A DNA stretch of 64,000 bases. Origin: Cunninghamella blakesleeana (Eukaryota > Mucoromycota > Mucoromycetes > Mucorales > Cunninghamellaceae). A program made the position numbers and the translations under genes. The DNA is taken from NCBI GenBank assembly GCA_017871115.1, contig JAFCIZ010000006.1, forward strand, positions 1,426,001-1,490,000. Direction: 5' to 3'. This document shows positions 51,101 to 64,000 of the stretch, piece after piece; the stretch's first letter is position 1; every line of letters begins with the position of its first letter. The notes beneath the pieces are model-generated. The model was given only the letters and a program-made list of their open reading frames with translations, made no database searches and was not told the origin of the DNA.

Positions 51101-54100
51101 TATGAAGCCAAGATTAACCGGTTATCAATGCAATTCTCCATTACTGACAAAGCTATGCTCAGCAACAATGATATTCTACTTGATGATCGTAAACGTGAAT
51201 TATTACAAAATGTATTCAAACGATGGAGGGGGTTACAATATGTTGCTATGGCCGAAGTAGTGTTAACCAATGCAGTAGTACTTAAAGAAGCAAATGTAAT
51301 ATCTAAAAAACTCGAAAAAGGAACAAGCTATCAATTTACAATTGTTGAAGGTGGACAATTTACTCACCCTTTATCCTTTTGGGAACCAGCATCTAATTCG
51401 CAGGAACATGAACACAATGAAGCTGATAAAGATACACATATATTCACCGCTCAAAAACCATGCGTAGGCGTTCGTGTTATCGACAGAAAACATAATTCAG
51501 TGTACATATGGTCTTTACAAAAACTTAAAAGTCGATTAGAACAAATGAAAAACATACTCAATAATGAAGATAAACCAGCACATCGTAATCATCCTAATTG
51601 GGTAGATCCATTTTACAATAGCCATTGTTTACAATACACGCTTATTGGGAGTGCAGCCGTATCAGCCCGTAGTTTAGTTTTACAACAACCTTATGAAAGT
51701 AATGTGGAAATTATCTGTAGATCAACGGGTCAAGTTAGAGGAAAGTTACGTTTGTTGATCTCTCCTGTCATCGCCAAACCACCTTCTACCTCTCTTTCCC
51801 ATGAAGTGGATTCCATTACTGGTATTCAAGGAAAAGAAGAATATTTATCACAATTCTCTTCTATTAACCAACCTACTACTGATTTACTTCAACCACAAGA
51901 AAGGTCAACACCAGCCCAATTGAAGTTAGGACAGCAACTTGTTTTTGAAGTACGTTTATTGGAATTGTGTGGCATCAATGAAGCTGAATTTACTAAAGTA
52001 CATGTACAATTTAGATTATCTTCTTTTGGTGGATTTGCAACAAACACAGTAGCAGAAAAGTTATTTGCATCAGATCCCATTAGTGGATTTGAAGGTAGTT
52101 CTATTATTCCTTTAGACTATAGTCAAACACTTTCTATGGTTGTCAATGAAAAAATGCTTAATGTCTTACAACACGATATTATTTGTTTTGAAATTTATGG
52201 TGCTGCTCAACCTCGTGTATTAGACCAATATGAAAGATGGGACGATCAAAGAGAAAAACCTAGATTACAAGATCTTTTAGCTGCTAACAATAACAACAAA
52301 AATAATAGTAATAAAGATGACCAGCATAGTATACAATCAAGTATACCATCAACGTCTTCACCTCGTATTTCATCCTCTTTATCTGTAGAAAAGCGACAGG
52401 ATGATGAAATGATGGCTGTAGAAAGCCATGATGTTACTGCATGGATTCAAATTTCTGAACTTTTACCAAATGGTGATTATTTACCAGTCCAAACATTAAC
52501 AGAACATGCCTTAGATCGTGGTGTATTTAATTTACGTCAAGGCTTACAACGTCGCATTACTATAACTTTATCACATAATTCAGGACGTCAGTTTGAATGG
52601 AATCGTATCTCTAAAGTAACTGTTGGAAAAATAAGAATGTTGGATGCAAAAGGTAGAATCATTGATGCTCAACCTAGCGACGATATTCCAATTAAGTTAT
52701 TAACTCAGCAACATGCTGTCACTTATAATAAAGACGGTACCAGTCAGTTAGTTGCTCAAGGTGCATGGGATAGCTCTCAACATGAATGCCTGTTTTTAAA
52801 TCGACTAACCGTATCTCATACACGTATTTTATTACAATTAACATGGGACGTAGAAACTGAAAAATGCTCCAAACCAATTCAATTTAGTATGGACGTGGCT
52901 ATACGTATTGTTAGAAGAGATAGCAATGTTAATGGACCCACAGCAGCTTTTAGAATAAAAAAATTATTAGGCACAGCATCTGGATCAAAATATCTTACAA
53001 AATATTGTGCTCTCTTTTCTGTTCATTTACGACCTCCTATGACCAGACGTGTTAGTCAACTTTGGCGATTAAATACAGCTTCTAAATATATTCATGGCGA
53101 AGAAGTATTACTCGGATCATGGCGGCCACGTGGTGTATCTTTAATTAATGATTTCAAACATATTCGTGATAGAATCCAATTAAAAGAACAAGTGATGTTC
53201 ACTTCTCAAGTATTAACTTTACATGCGGCTCGATCTCAAACAAGTCAAGGATCTATGGCAAAAGAAAGATACCATAAAGAACCTTTGAACAAGAATAGAA
53301 ATAATGATAGTAGACAACAAGCTTTATTAAGAAAAGTATTAAATTTATGGACTTTACGCCTTGGTTCTGAAAAAGAGGTAAAAAAAAAAAAACATTATAT
53401 ATCATATATTCCTATTTAATAAAAAATGAAAACGTTTATATTAATTGTTTTATTTGTGTTATTTTTAATTTAGATACAAATTAGCCAAAATCCCCCTATT
53501 CCTGGGATGAGAGAAATAAATAATATGGATGAAAGTAATTGGAAAGGCACAAAGCTTTTGGCAGAAGTGAAACTTGTATCTCAAAAGTAATAAATGAATG
53601 AATGAACTCTTAAAATATATAAAATATAGTAACTCCGATATAAAGTCTAAAACTAACACGTATTATTTTATTCTATTTATTTATTTTCTATTTTATAGAA
53701 CGAATATCACTAAAAAAGGTTATTTATCTTATCAAGAAGACCCATTAGTAGATAAATGGACAAAAAGATGGTGTGTAATTCGAAGGTAAATATATAATAT
53801 AACAAAAACCAGAGTTTTAGAAAATTTATATATGATGAGTCAGGATATGATACGATTTTTTAATGCATTTTTATTTTTTTTATTTTTTGCTTATTCATTA
53901 TATTTATGTAATAATAGACCTTATATCTATATTTATGCTCATCAAAATGAACAAGATGAAGTCGGTGTCATTAATATATCATCTGTACGCGTAGATAACA
54001 ATAAAGCTTTAGAAAAATTATTACAGGTAATTAAAATTAAATTGATGAAAACTTGATTAAAAATAAAAAAAAATAAATTGTGGATGGCTAAACTTATTAT

Positions 54101-54233
54101 TTTTTAATAGCGTCATTATGTATTTTCCTTATATACCAATAATAATGCATATACATTACAGGCAGGGTCAAAGTCAGATATGTTAGATTGGATATCTAAA
54201 TTAGATCAAAGTTATGATACACAACAACAATAA
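48133..54233 (+). CDS. UNC104: Kinesin-3 motor (Unc104/KIF1 type)
   Basis: Plus-end-directed microtubule motor that carries endosomes or vesicles in hyphae. Exons are 48133-48184, 48326-48568, 48673-48983, 49074-49204, 49294-49489, 49580-49633, 49748-53377, 53474-53586, 53699-53785, 53918-54026 and 54111-54233, giving 1,682 residues, the usual size. The N-terminal motor starts [14 protein letters not shown]. It has the P-loop YGQTGAGKS near residue 100, switch I NETSSRSH and switch II DLAGSE. An FHA domain covers about 520-620 ([22 protein letters not shown]). Central KIF1B-like and DUF3694-type regions follow. The last about 110 residues form a PH domain ([35 protein letters not shown]). All domains are intact; the 3.6-kb exon 7 is the longest in the window. 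Confidence 0.97.
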
Positions 54234-55032
54234 TTCAACTATTTATTCACTCATTTAAAAAAAAACTATATTTTTTATTATTTTATATATATGTAAATTC
54301 TCGTACACACTTGCACTACCCTAAATTATTCATTTTTTGCCCGTACAATTCATAATTATTTTATTTTTTTCCCACCCCTCATTTATTCTATGTAAATTTC
54401 ATTCATTTTTTTATATTATTTATACATAACATTCGTTTAGAATTTTTTATATACGCTTTGTTTTTATTATTATTATTTATTATTTGTTTATTATATGTAT
54501 GTTCTTTTTTATATGATTTGTGATTATGATTATTTTTATACCCTTTTCTCTCTTTCTATTTTTATTTTTATTTTAGAAATAAATAAACAAATAAATAAGT
54601 AAATATATCGTAAAGTGTTTGTTTTTATTTATAATGATAAAAAGAAGTGACGATCTATTTCATATGAAATACTCATAGTGGTGAGAGAGGCACATGCTTA
54701 ACTTGGGTTATTTTAATAGAACATAAAAAAAAAGAATGAATTGGCCAAAAAAATAAAAATAAAAAAAATAAAAACTTACATTTAATAAAAAAAATCTCAG
54801 GTGATTTTTAGTGGGAATAGTTTTTTTAATACAAAAAATAGCGGGGTAAGAATTTCGAGTCACTATAAGAGCTGCATGATAAATAAATACCGGAACTTGC
54901 TAATTTTTTTCAATTTTATTCCTTTTTCTCTTCTCTTAATTTTTTTTTTTTTTCACACACACTTAAATTTTTCTTTTTTTTTCCCTACTCTTATTTTTTT
55001 CTTTTATTATTGTAAAATAATTCATATAAATA
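54234..55032. other. Intergenic region kinesin-3 to fumarate reductase
   Basis: AT- and pyrimidine-rich. AGCGGGGTAAG lies at about 54840-54850, and a long CT-rich tract runs from 54910 to 55010 just before the fumarate reductase start. No gene was recognised. Confidence 0.45.
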
Positions 55033-57233
<2,201 letters not shown>

Positions 57234-58825
57234 ATAATATAATAAATTACAAATACACAGTATTATAATCTTACACATACATATTTCGTACAGATGTTAT
57301 TTCTATTTAAATTTTTATTTTATTTTTCATTACTAAAATAAATAATAAAAAAAAGTACCAATAAAAATGTATATAAAATACTTTACAAATCTTTATCTCC
57401 ATCTATTTTTTTTTTTATGTTTTGTTTATCTATCATATAAATATAGAAATTTTTGATATATAGCAAACTTTTGATGTGAAAAATGTGGGGAAAAAGGCTA
57501 ATATTTAATCAAAGTTTAGGTGATTAATTGATTAACTTTAAAAATGATAAAAATAGGCAATTTTAACAACTCTTGTACATTTTGGTATTAGAATTTATTT
57601 TTTTACACAATGTGTTACAATTACACAAAGACAATAACGAATTCGGATTTTTCTGTTACTTGGTATTAATGATATATATATGTATGTAATAGAAAAAAAA
57701 AAGGAATTTCTCTTCTCTTAAAACTATTTTTTTATTAATTGATGAACGTGTATAAAAAAAGACATATTTTTATTATTCATCCGTCAAGATTAATTTTGTA
57801 GTAGAAAAAAAATTCATCTTTTTTAACTCGGTGAAATAAAATTCCGATATGATTTTTGCATATATATATGTATTTGCAGTAAAAGCCAAATTTCTCAAGT
57901 ATAAGTATTATGAAATCTTTTATCTCGTACAATTTTTTTAAATAATAATAAATAAATAAATGAATGCTTTCTTTTTATTTTTTTTAAAATATAACATTAA
58001 TTATAGGAGACCGTTTATATATTTTTTTTATGATGTTAATTTTACATATATATATATTTAAAGTCTATTGAATTCACATTAAACTTTGCGGCCATTTTAT
58101 ATCCACCTCTCTTTCTTCCAATTCCTTTTTTAAAATAAACTCATATTATTTATATATATTAAATGTGAGATATTCAATTTATATATTAAAAAAGATATTG
58201 TGTACAAATAGGTATTCTAAAGGCTAATTTTTTATTTTATTAAAAAATGGCCCCACCAATGAGTAATAAAAAAAAGTGCCTTAAGGAATAGATACTATAA
58301 TTCTCATACTAAGTGAGTCGGCATTTCGTAATTACGGTCGATTCAAATTTTTCAGTATGCAAGTCAGTGCATGAAAGATTCCCTTTTTTAATAGCATAGG
58401 TTTTTATTAAATTAACATCATAAAATAGTCTTAAGATACTTGTAAATAGTATTTTATTTTACTTTTAAAAAAAAGGAAATAAACAGACTATGAAGTACAT
58501 ATTAAGCTACTATTGATTAATGTGGGACATTCTTTTTTTTTTATGTATATACAAATATATAATAACATGTTTGAACTTATCATCATTACTATTATTGGAC
58601 GTAATATATTATATTATTTTATTATTTTAAAGCATATACTAGCTTGGTTTATTATAATTACTATCTATTTAAGGATATATTGTATTACATTATTTTCATC
58701 ATCGTGTAATCGTTTTTCTAATATATATAATTAATGCGTATGATATTTTTTAAAAAATTGATATTTTACAGTAAAAAGGAAATAAAAATACTTTTATATA
58801 TAAAAAAATATATGTGTTAAATGTA

Positions 58826-58863
<38 letters not shown>

Positions 58864-58887
58864 TGTAGATAACTAAAGGTTGAAATA
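57234..58887. other. 1.65-kb region between converging fumarate reductase and GT31 genes
   Basis: No coding sequence or RNA gene was recognised. (TA)n runs lie at 58838-58860. A GC-richer stretch GTGAGTCGGCATTTCGTAATTACGGTCG (58313-58340) is unexplained. The open frame at 58513-58734 is hydrophobic AT-rich noise. Confidence 0.45.
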
Positions 58888-60967
58888 TTAATAAATTAGG
58901 GTAAGAGGTGGAGGATTTAAAAGAGTAATACCTTTGGTAGCATGACAATCGAAATTCCAGTCTCGCCAATTTGATGATTTACCATGGCAAGGATAGCAAA
59001 GACCACAAATGGAAACTCGAAATCCATGGCACATTTTTCTACCTTGACGAATGTTTTCCAACATTTCGTATCTAGTACCTCCAATCGCATCAGGTTCACC
59101 AAAATCGCCAAAATGTTTTGCAATCATATCTTCTTCACAAGCATCTATTTGTTGTATACGTCTATCATGTATAGGTTTAATATTATAAGGGAATAACCAT
59201 AGTCCAAGGTTTTGATCTTCATTTTTAACAAATAATCTAGGTCCGCCAACGCCAGCAATTAAATGAACAACATCTCTTGAAATTATATAAAGTGCACCAG
59301 CCGTATAGGGTGGAAATATTGGAAGTGGGTAATTCATTTCATTATTTTTGTTTTCTGTATTACGAATTGGTGGTATATTCCTATATATATTTAAAAATAT
59401 TTTATTTTAAGTTAATTTTTTATTGATACCATGGTCAATATTAGCTATCTACATATTTCTATTATTTTATTATGTTACCAATAAGCAAGTCCTTGCCAGT
59501 ATCGTTGTTGTGGCCCTAAGGCTTTCAATTCTTTACTAATTGTATCCCATCTTAAAAAGATATCATCATCTGTTTTCATTAAATAATCAAAATCATATTC
59601 ATCCATCCATTCCAAGGCACTATAAACTTTTTTACTAAGATCTTCATATTTATCAGAGGTATCCAAAATTAACACATCATGATTTTGTTCTATTTCTTGT
59701 TCTATTTTTTCATGCATAGCTAATCGCACTTTTTCAGTAGGGGGTTGACCTATGACAAATTGAACATGGTAGGTTACACCAGATGTTTTAGGATCAGGAA
59801 TCAATTGCATAGTTGTTTCGCGGAAGATCTTTCGTTGTTCTAAACCTTTAGGTGTCCAAGCTGATAATACACATACCATGACTCTTAATTGATCACCACC
59901 GTTCTCTTGATATTGATGTTGAAAAGCAGGATGTATAGCTTTACCAGTGATGTTCATTTTTGTAGGCGCTATATTATTTCGCATTTGTCCAATTTGATAT
60001 AACATTGTAAACATGGTGATAAATACAACAACAGTTAAAGGTAATACTAATACACGAACCACTGTCGATTTATAATGAAGTTCTTCCCTACCACCTGCAC
60101 CTCTTGCCATTTTCAAAGTAGAAGAGATAATGTTATTCGGGCTTGTCAAGTTGTTGATGGCTGGAATGGATCCTGGTGCTACTGATTTATCCTTGTATTT
60201 GTTACCAACACCTGGTGAAGTTGGCCATATTATTTTTAATATATTTGATAATAGTAAAATTGCACATAAAATCATCCAAGTCCATACTGGTTGATCTGGT
60301 CCGTAGTTTTTATATATCCAAGCTGTTACTACCCAACTAACTCCATTTAATGCTACTAATCGAATCACTACACTGCTTACTTCATACTGATATAACCATC
60401 GTCTAGTCATACTTGTTGTTAATATCCAACTCCAGTATCCTGCTAGTAAACACTATAATATTTAATAGGTATTTAAAAAATGTAAATAAAGGAAATAGTT
60501 TTAATGACCATAAATACTTATACATCTATATATATAGTAATAATAATAATTTATCTACCTACCCATAAAATAGCAACATAGTATATTAAAGGTGTACTTT
60601 TGATGTTAAACAAACGCGTAGCATCATATAAAGGTGGTGAAATAGCATGAGAAAGATGATTAATAAATCCTATAGAAGCTGGCACAAGACATAGGTATTG
60701 AAGTATAGTGATAGGTAAGTGATACCGCCTTGGAACATTAAAAGATGATAGCGAAAGGGCACGTCGACGATAAGACGGTAAATGTGGCTATATTTTCAAT
60801 AAAATATATAAAAAAAATAAGATGAGTTTTTAATTTTCGAACAATTTTAATCTTTTTTTTTCAGTTGTATTACGATGGATATATTAATCATTATTGTTAT
60901 TATTCTATTTTATTTTATTTAAAAGAATACATCTATAATATACAAATTATAAATTTACCGTAGTCAT
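58888..60967 (-). CDS. Polytopic GT31-family (beta-1,3-galactosyltransferase-like) glycosyltransferase
   Basis: Probable Golgi glycosyltransferase; donor and acceptor are unknown. Exons 60967-60959, 60787-60563, 60452-59479 and 59380-58888 give 566 residues. The start MTT comes from a 9-nt coding exon. About five hydrophobic helices precede the catalytic domain (for example around ITILQYLCLVPASIGFI, YYVAILWCLLAGYWSWIL, LVALNGVSWVVTAWI, WTWMILCAILLLSNIL and VLVLPLTVVVFITMF). This is unusual because classical GT31 enzymes have one signal anchor. The GT31 core has VCVLSAW, ERRKIFRET-like EQRKIFRETT, the DxD-type KTDDDIFLRW, PPYTAGALYIISRD and EDMIAKHFG. A Cys-rich C-terminus follows (CGLCYPCHG). 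Family call secure; specificity unknown. Confidence 0.87.
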
Positions 60968-61833
60968 GTCTTGTGTCCTTTTTAAAGTAATTTATAACTT
61001 TATTTTGATATTCAAAATACTGAAAACAGTTGTTTCTTTAAAAATAATTTATTAGAAAGAGAAAAAGGGAACTGGAAATTCGAATAATTCAAAAAATTAA
61101 AGTTAAATTGTAAAAATCTTTTGATGCCCATTTTAACTCCGCTTCTGTTACAGGTTTTTTTTTCCACTTGTACAAATCAAAAGATATGTATATTACATAA
61201 TGGATTTATGTTAACAAAAATTTTATATTTAATCGTACTTTAAAATAAATGACTGTACATATATATACTTGTTCTTTCTTTTTTTAATCTAGTAATTTTC
61301 CCCCCTAGTTCAGTGAAAAAAAGTCTTCAGAAATGGATGATATTCACTCATTTTTTAGCTTAATACTCGAATATGATCTGGTATAAAAGTGGATTAAGAC
61401 GGTTTGATACAATCTTGAAAAAAAAAAAAACGACACTTGGTCATATATAAAATGATCACATTCTTAAAAAATTGTTCAGACATAAATTATCATCATAACT
61501 TTCAATATATATATATATAATAAAAACATAATTTATCTATTTACTAAAGAATCTTTCAGAGATTAAAGGTAATTATTTATTTTATATACGTGCTTATTAT
61601 AACTATTATATTGTTATTTGGTTATTCAAACTACAAAATATGTAATAAAAATCATTTTATTGTAATGCTAATAAAAAGTTGTCAAAGAATATCTAATTAA
61701 AATGATTTCTGTTATCACTTAATAAAATAATCATGTTAAAAAAAGCAGGATGGCAGGAATAGGTAAAAAGTAATGAATGATTGAATAATGGTATTTGAAT
61801 ATATACACTAAGTAATTACAAAGAAAATAAAAC
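60968..61833. other. Intergenic region between GT31 gene and UBC9
   Basis: Contains the GT31 promoter (GAAGCGGAGTTAAAATGG on the minus strand near 61122-61139) and the UBC9 3' flank. No gene was recognised. Confidence 0.45.
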
Positions 61834-62876
61834 TTATGGTCGATTGCTAGCAGCTTGTTCAAGGACTCGTCGTTCGTATTCTTTTTTGTTTTTCCTATTT
61901 ATTAAAAATAAAATAAAATCAAACCTTATTCGTTTTTATTTTTATTTATCTATTTCGATCCAACTTACTTGAATAAAACATAAGCATCAGATTGAGCAGG
62001 ACTTTCAGGATTAGGGTCATTCAATAAATCCTGGATACCAGTTAAGATCTACATAATATAAATTGGTCATATGTTAATAAATTAAATAAAATTAGATCCA
62101 TAAACCTTTTTCCTTTTCTCAAATAGTATATATAATTTACTTGTTTCACAGTGATAGCGGGTTTCCATCCTTCGTCTTCATTTAAAATAGATAAACATAC
62201 TGTTCCAGAAGGATATACATTAGGATGGAAAAGTGGAGGTACAAATTTGCCTATATATTGTAATAGAAAATAATTATATTTGATGAATTAAATGGCTTTA
62301 AATCTGATGTGGTTTTTTTAAATAAAATAAAAATTGTCTTACATTTGGGCGGTTTACTAGGATATTCTATGAAAATAAAAAACACAAGCAAATATTAAGT
62401 TAAAATTATCTATTTTAACACTATTGTTAAATAAAATAGTAAAATATAGAGTACCTTCAGGGAATGTCATAGTTAATTTATATATAGCGTTTTCCCAAGG
62501 AGTCTATATTTGATTAAAGAAAGGCATGAAAAAATTATATGAATAAATATTTCTTTTTTTCTTTTTCGTTTCGATATCCTTGTAGTTGCTTTTATCCATC
62601 TTTACATTATCTTTTCCAGGAATACCGCATGTCCATTGCATAAGATCTAAAGAATTATCTGCATTCTTTCCAGGTCTAGCCCAAAAGCCCTAAGGAAATT
62701 ATAATATATACATATATAAAAAAATGTGTGTTCATATTACTATTATTTTATATTCTTTTTTTTTTAAAAAAAAAAAATAGCTATTATAAAATAATTAATC
62801 TATTTACATGAGGATGATCTTTACGCCACTGTCTACGCTCTTCCATTAAACGACCACGAGCAATGCCAGAACTCAT
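61834..62876 (-). CDS. UBC9: SUMO-conjugating enzyme Ubc9
   Basis: E2 enzyme that carries SUMO as a thioester and transfers it to nuclear targets. Exons 62876-62808, 62689-62606, 62503-62455, 62366-62343, 62250-62141, 62048-61969 and 61894-61834 give 158 residues, the human length. It starts [20 protein letters not shown], and the basic N-terminal helix fits SUMO binding. [17 protein letters not shown] and [19 protein letters not shown] lead to the active site [11 protein letters not shown] with the catalytic cysteine. Then come [19 protein letters not shown] and SPAQSDAY. Exon 4 is a 24-nt microexon (EYPSKPPK). No lesions are seen. Confidence 0.97.
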
Positions 62877-63144
62877 ATTATAACAATATAATGAAAAATA
62901 TTATTTGGGGAAAGTTTTTTTTTCTGAAAAGAAAAAGAAAAAGAGGAAAAAATGAGAGAGAATGAAAATAAAATTAAAATAAGGAACGAAAAACCTACGT
63001 GACTGATTTTGAAAATTTAGAAATCTATCAAATTTGATATCATTTTATAATATCTAAAACTTTATTCAAAATAGCTTTTAAAATAATAATATAAATATAA
63101 TAAAAATTGGTATTGTAACTTTTAAAGCTCTATTTACATATAAT

Positions 63145-63766
63145 CTAAGATGATGCTACTTGTTTTGCTTTATATTCGTCAGACATACGATAACTATATT
63201 CAAAAAAGTATAAAATAATACATATTAGAAAATAAAGTCATAGCATATAATTATAAAATATATTTAACCATAAAAATATACTATCTTAAGTATATATATA
63301 TCACCCTATATTCTCTTTTTTACGATTATTTTGTGATTGATTTTAATTTATTAAAATAACTTACTTCAAAATACGTCCAACTTGCATAAGTCCAGTACCA
63401 GCAACAAATACATTGACAGCAAATAATGGCCAATTCTTTGGAATGATAACGGTGGAATAACGAGTCCAGATAAGTCCAGTTGCGACCAAAGCTAACAGTT
63501 GCATCATTTTATTTAATAAAAGTAATAAATAAAAGGATTAGTAAGCTATCTCTTAAATATATATGTATGTATATATACTTACAGCAGTTTTGGGCTAAAC
63601 TTAAGTTTTCAGCAGGACGACCAAGGTCGCCAATACCAGCAATGACAAGAGCCTTATTAGTTGAAATGAGTATTTAAGATTTGTTATTTATATTAAGTTT
63701 TCAAAAAATAGAAATAAAAACATGGGTGCAATAATATAAATATATTTGCAAAAAAAATAGATATGA

Positions 63767-63805
<39 letters not shown>

Positions 63806-63984
63806 AGATTAGTTAGCTGACTCAAACTCTTAAAATATGTTTTTTTTTTTTTTTTTCAATAGATTTAAAGAAAAATATATATTACCCATTTCATGGCAGG
63901 GGCCCAAAAATGAATTGTTTTAGGTCCAGCAGGTGAATTGATGAACTTTTGAATGACAGATTGAGAAGCTGCTGTAGTAGCCAT
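63145..63984 (-). CDS. MPC2: Mitochondrial pyruvate carrier subunit 2
   Basis: Forms the heterodimeric pyruvate carrier of the mitochondrial inner membrane with MPC1. Exons 63984-63886, 63652-63583, 63491-63365 and 63193-63145 encode 114 residues, slightly shorter than human MPC2. The N-terminal amphipathic segment is followed by GPKTIHFWAPAMKW. The next block is IAGIGDLGRPAENLSLAQN. The hallmark ATGLIWTRYSTVIIPKNWPL and FAVNVFVAGTGLMQVGRI follow. Three membrane helices are expected. The third exon acceptor (TTAG before CTTTGG) is chosen because it restores the conserved helix. The gene is complete, with only 16 bases of upstream sequence in the window. Confidence 0.95.
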
Positions 63985-64000
63985 TATAATTATATATGAA

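Noticed and set aside
62574..62606. ATATCCTTG string near UBC9 exon 2 as a second U12 donor
   Set aside because: It lies on the plus strand within a minus-strand intron that has normal GTAAAG...TAG ends.

Overview
The window is nuclear DNA of an early-diverging fungus, most likely Mucoromycota (Mucorales-like). It is very AT-rich, with intergenic (TA)n, poly-T/A and ATT/AAT tracts. Nearly all genes are split by short (about 50-180 bp) GT...AG introns. The gene content is fungal: alpha-aminoadipate reductase, velvet and WOPR regulators, Mdm31 and Cyk3. A minor-spliceosome protein (U11/U12-25K) is present; as far as I recall this machinery is lost in most Dikarya but kept in some Mucoromycota. 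No CRISPR, rRNA, tRNA, transposase or virus-like gene was recognised.

Layout. 1-3860 (+): 3' part of LYS2. 4143-4508 (+): frameshifted fragment of a small membrane protein. 4859-8922 (-): N-terminal and central part of a Vps3/TGFBRAP1-type CORVET subunit. 9824-10775 (-): the missing C-terminal part of the same protein, placed upstream of the N-terminal part. 11833-13969 (+): RFC3. 14962-15525 (+): SNRNP25. 15804-17189 (+): BAG-domain co-chaperone. 18379-20216 (+): velvet factor. 21104-22548 (+): STRAP. 23502-25687 (+): PEP carboxykinase. 28188-29042 (-): WOPR (Gti1/Pac2) regulator between two intergenic deserts of more than 2 kb. 31164-32430 (+): REV7. 33353-36427 (-): MDM31. 37463-41434 (-): Cyk3-like transglutaminase-fold protein. 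41831-44482 (-): calcineurin A, divergent from 44966-47336 (+), a GPT2/SCT1-type acyltransferase. 48133-54233 (+): kinesin-3. 55033-57233 (+): soluble fumarate reductase fused to cytochrome b5. 58888-60967 (-): polytopic GT31 glycosyltransferase. 61834-62876 (-): UBC9. 63145-63984 (-): MPC2.

Most genes are ordinary housekeeping genes. The unusual part is 4-11 kb: the CORVET gene looks split and permuted (C-part, then N-part, on one strand), next to relic coding fragments. The N-part also carries an intron with an exact U12-type 5' splice site (ATATCCTTT) and a possible AC 3' end. The SNRNP25 gene, whose product helps recognise such introns, lies about 7 kb away. Two promoter observations fit their genes: E2F-type sites before RFC3 and heat-shock elements before the BAG co-chaperone. 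Exon boundaries were worked out by hand from GT/AG signals, reading phase and protein similarity from memory; no database search or RNA evidence was available.
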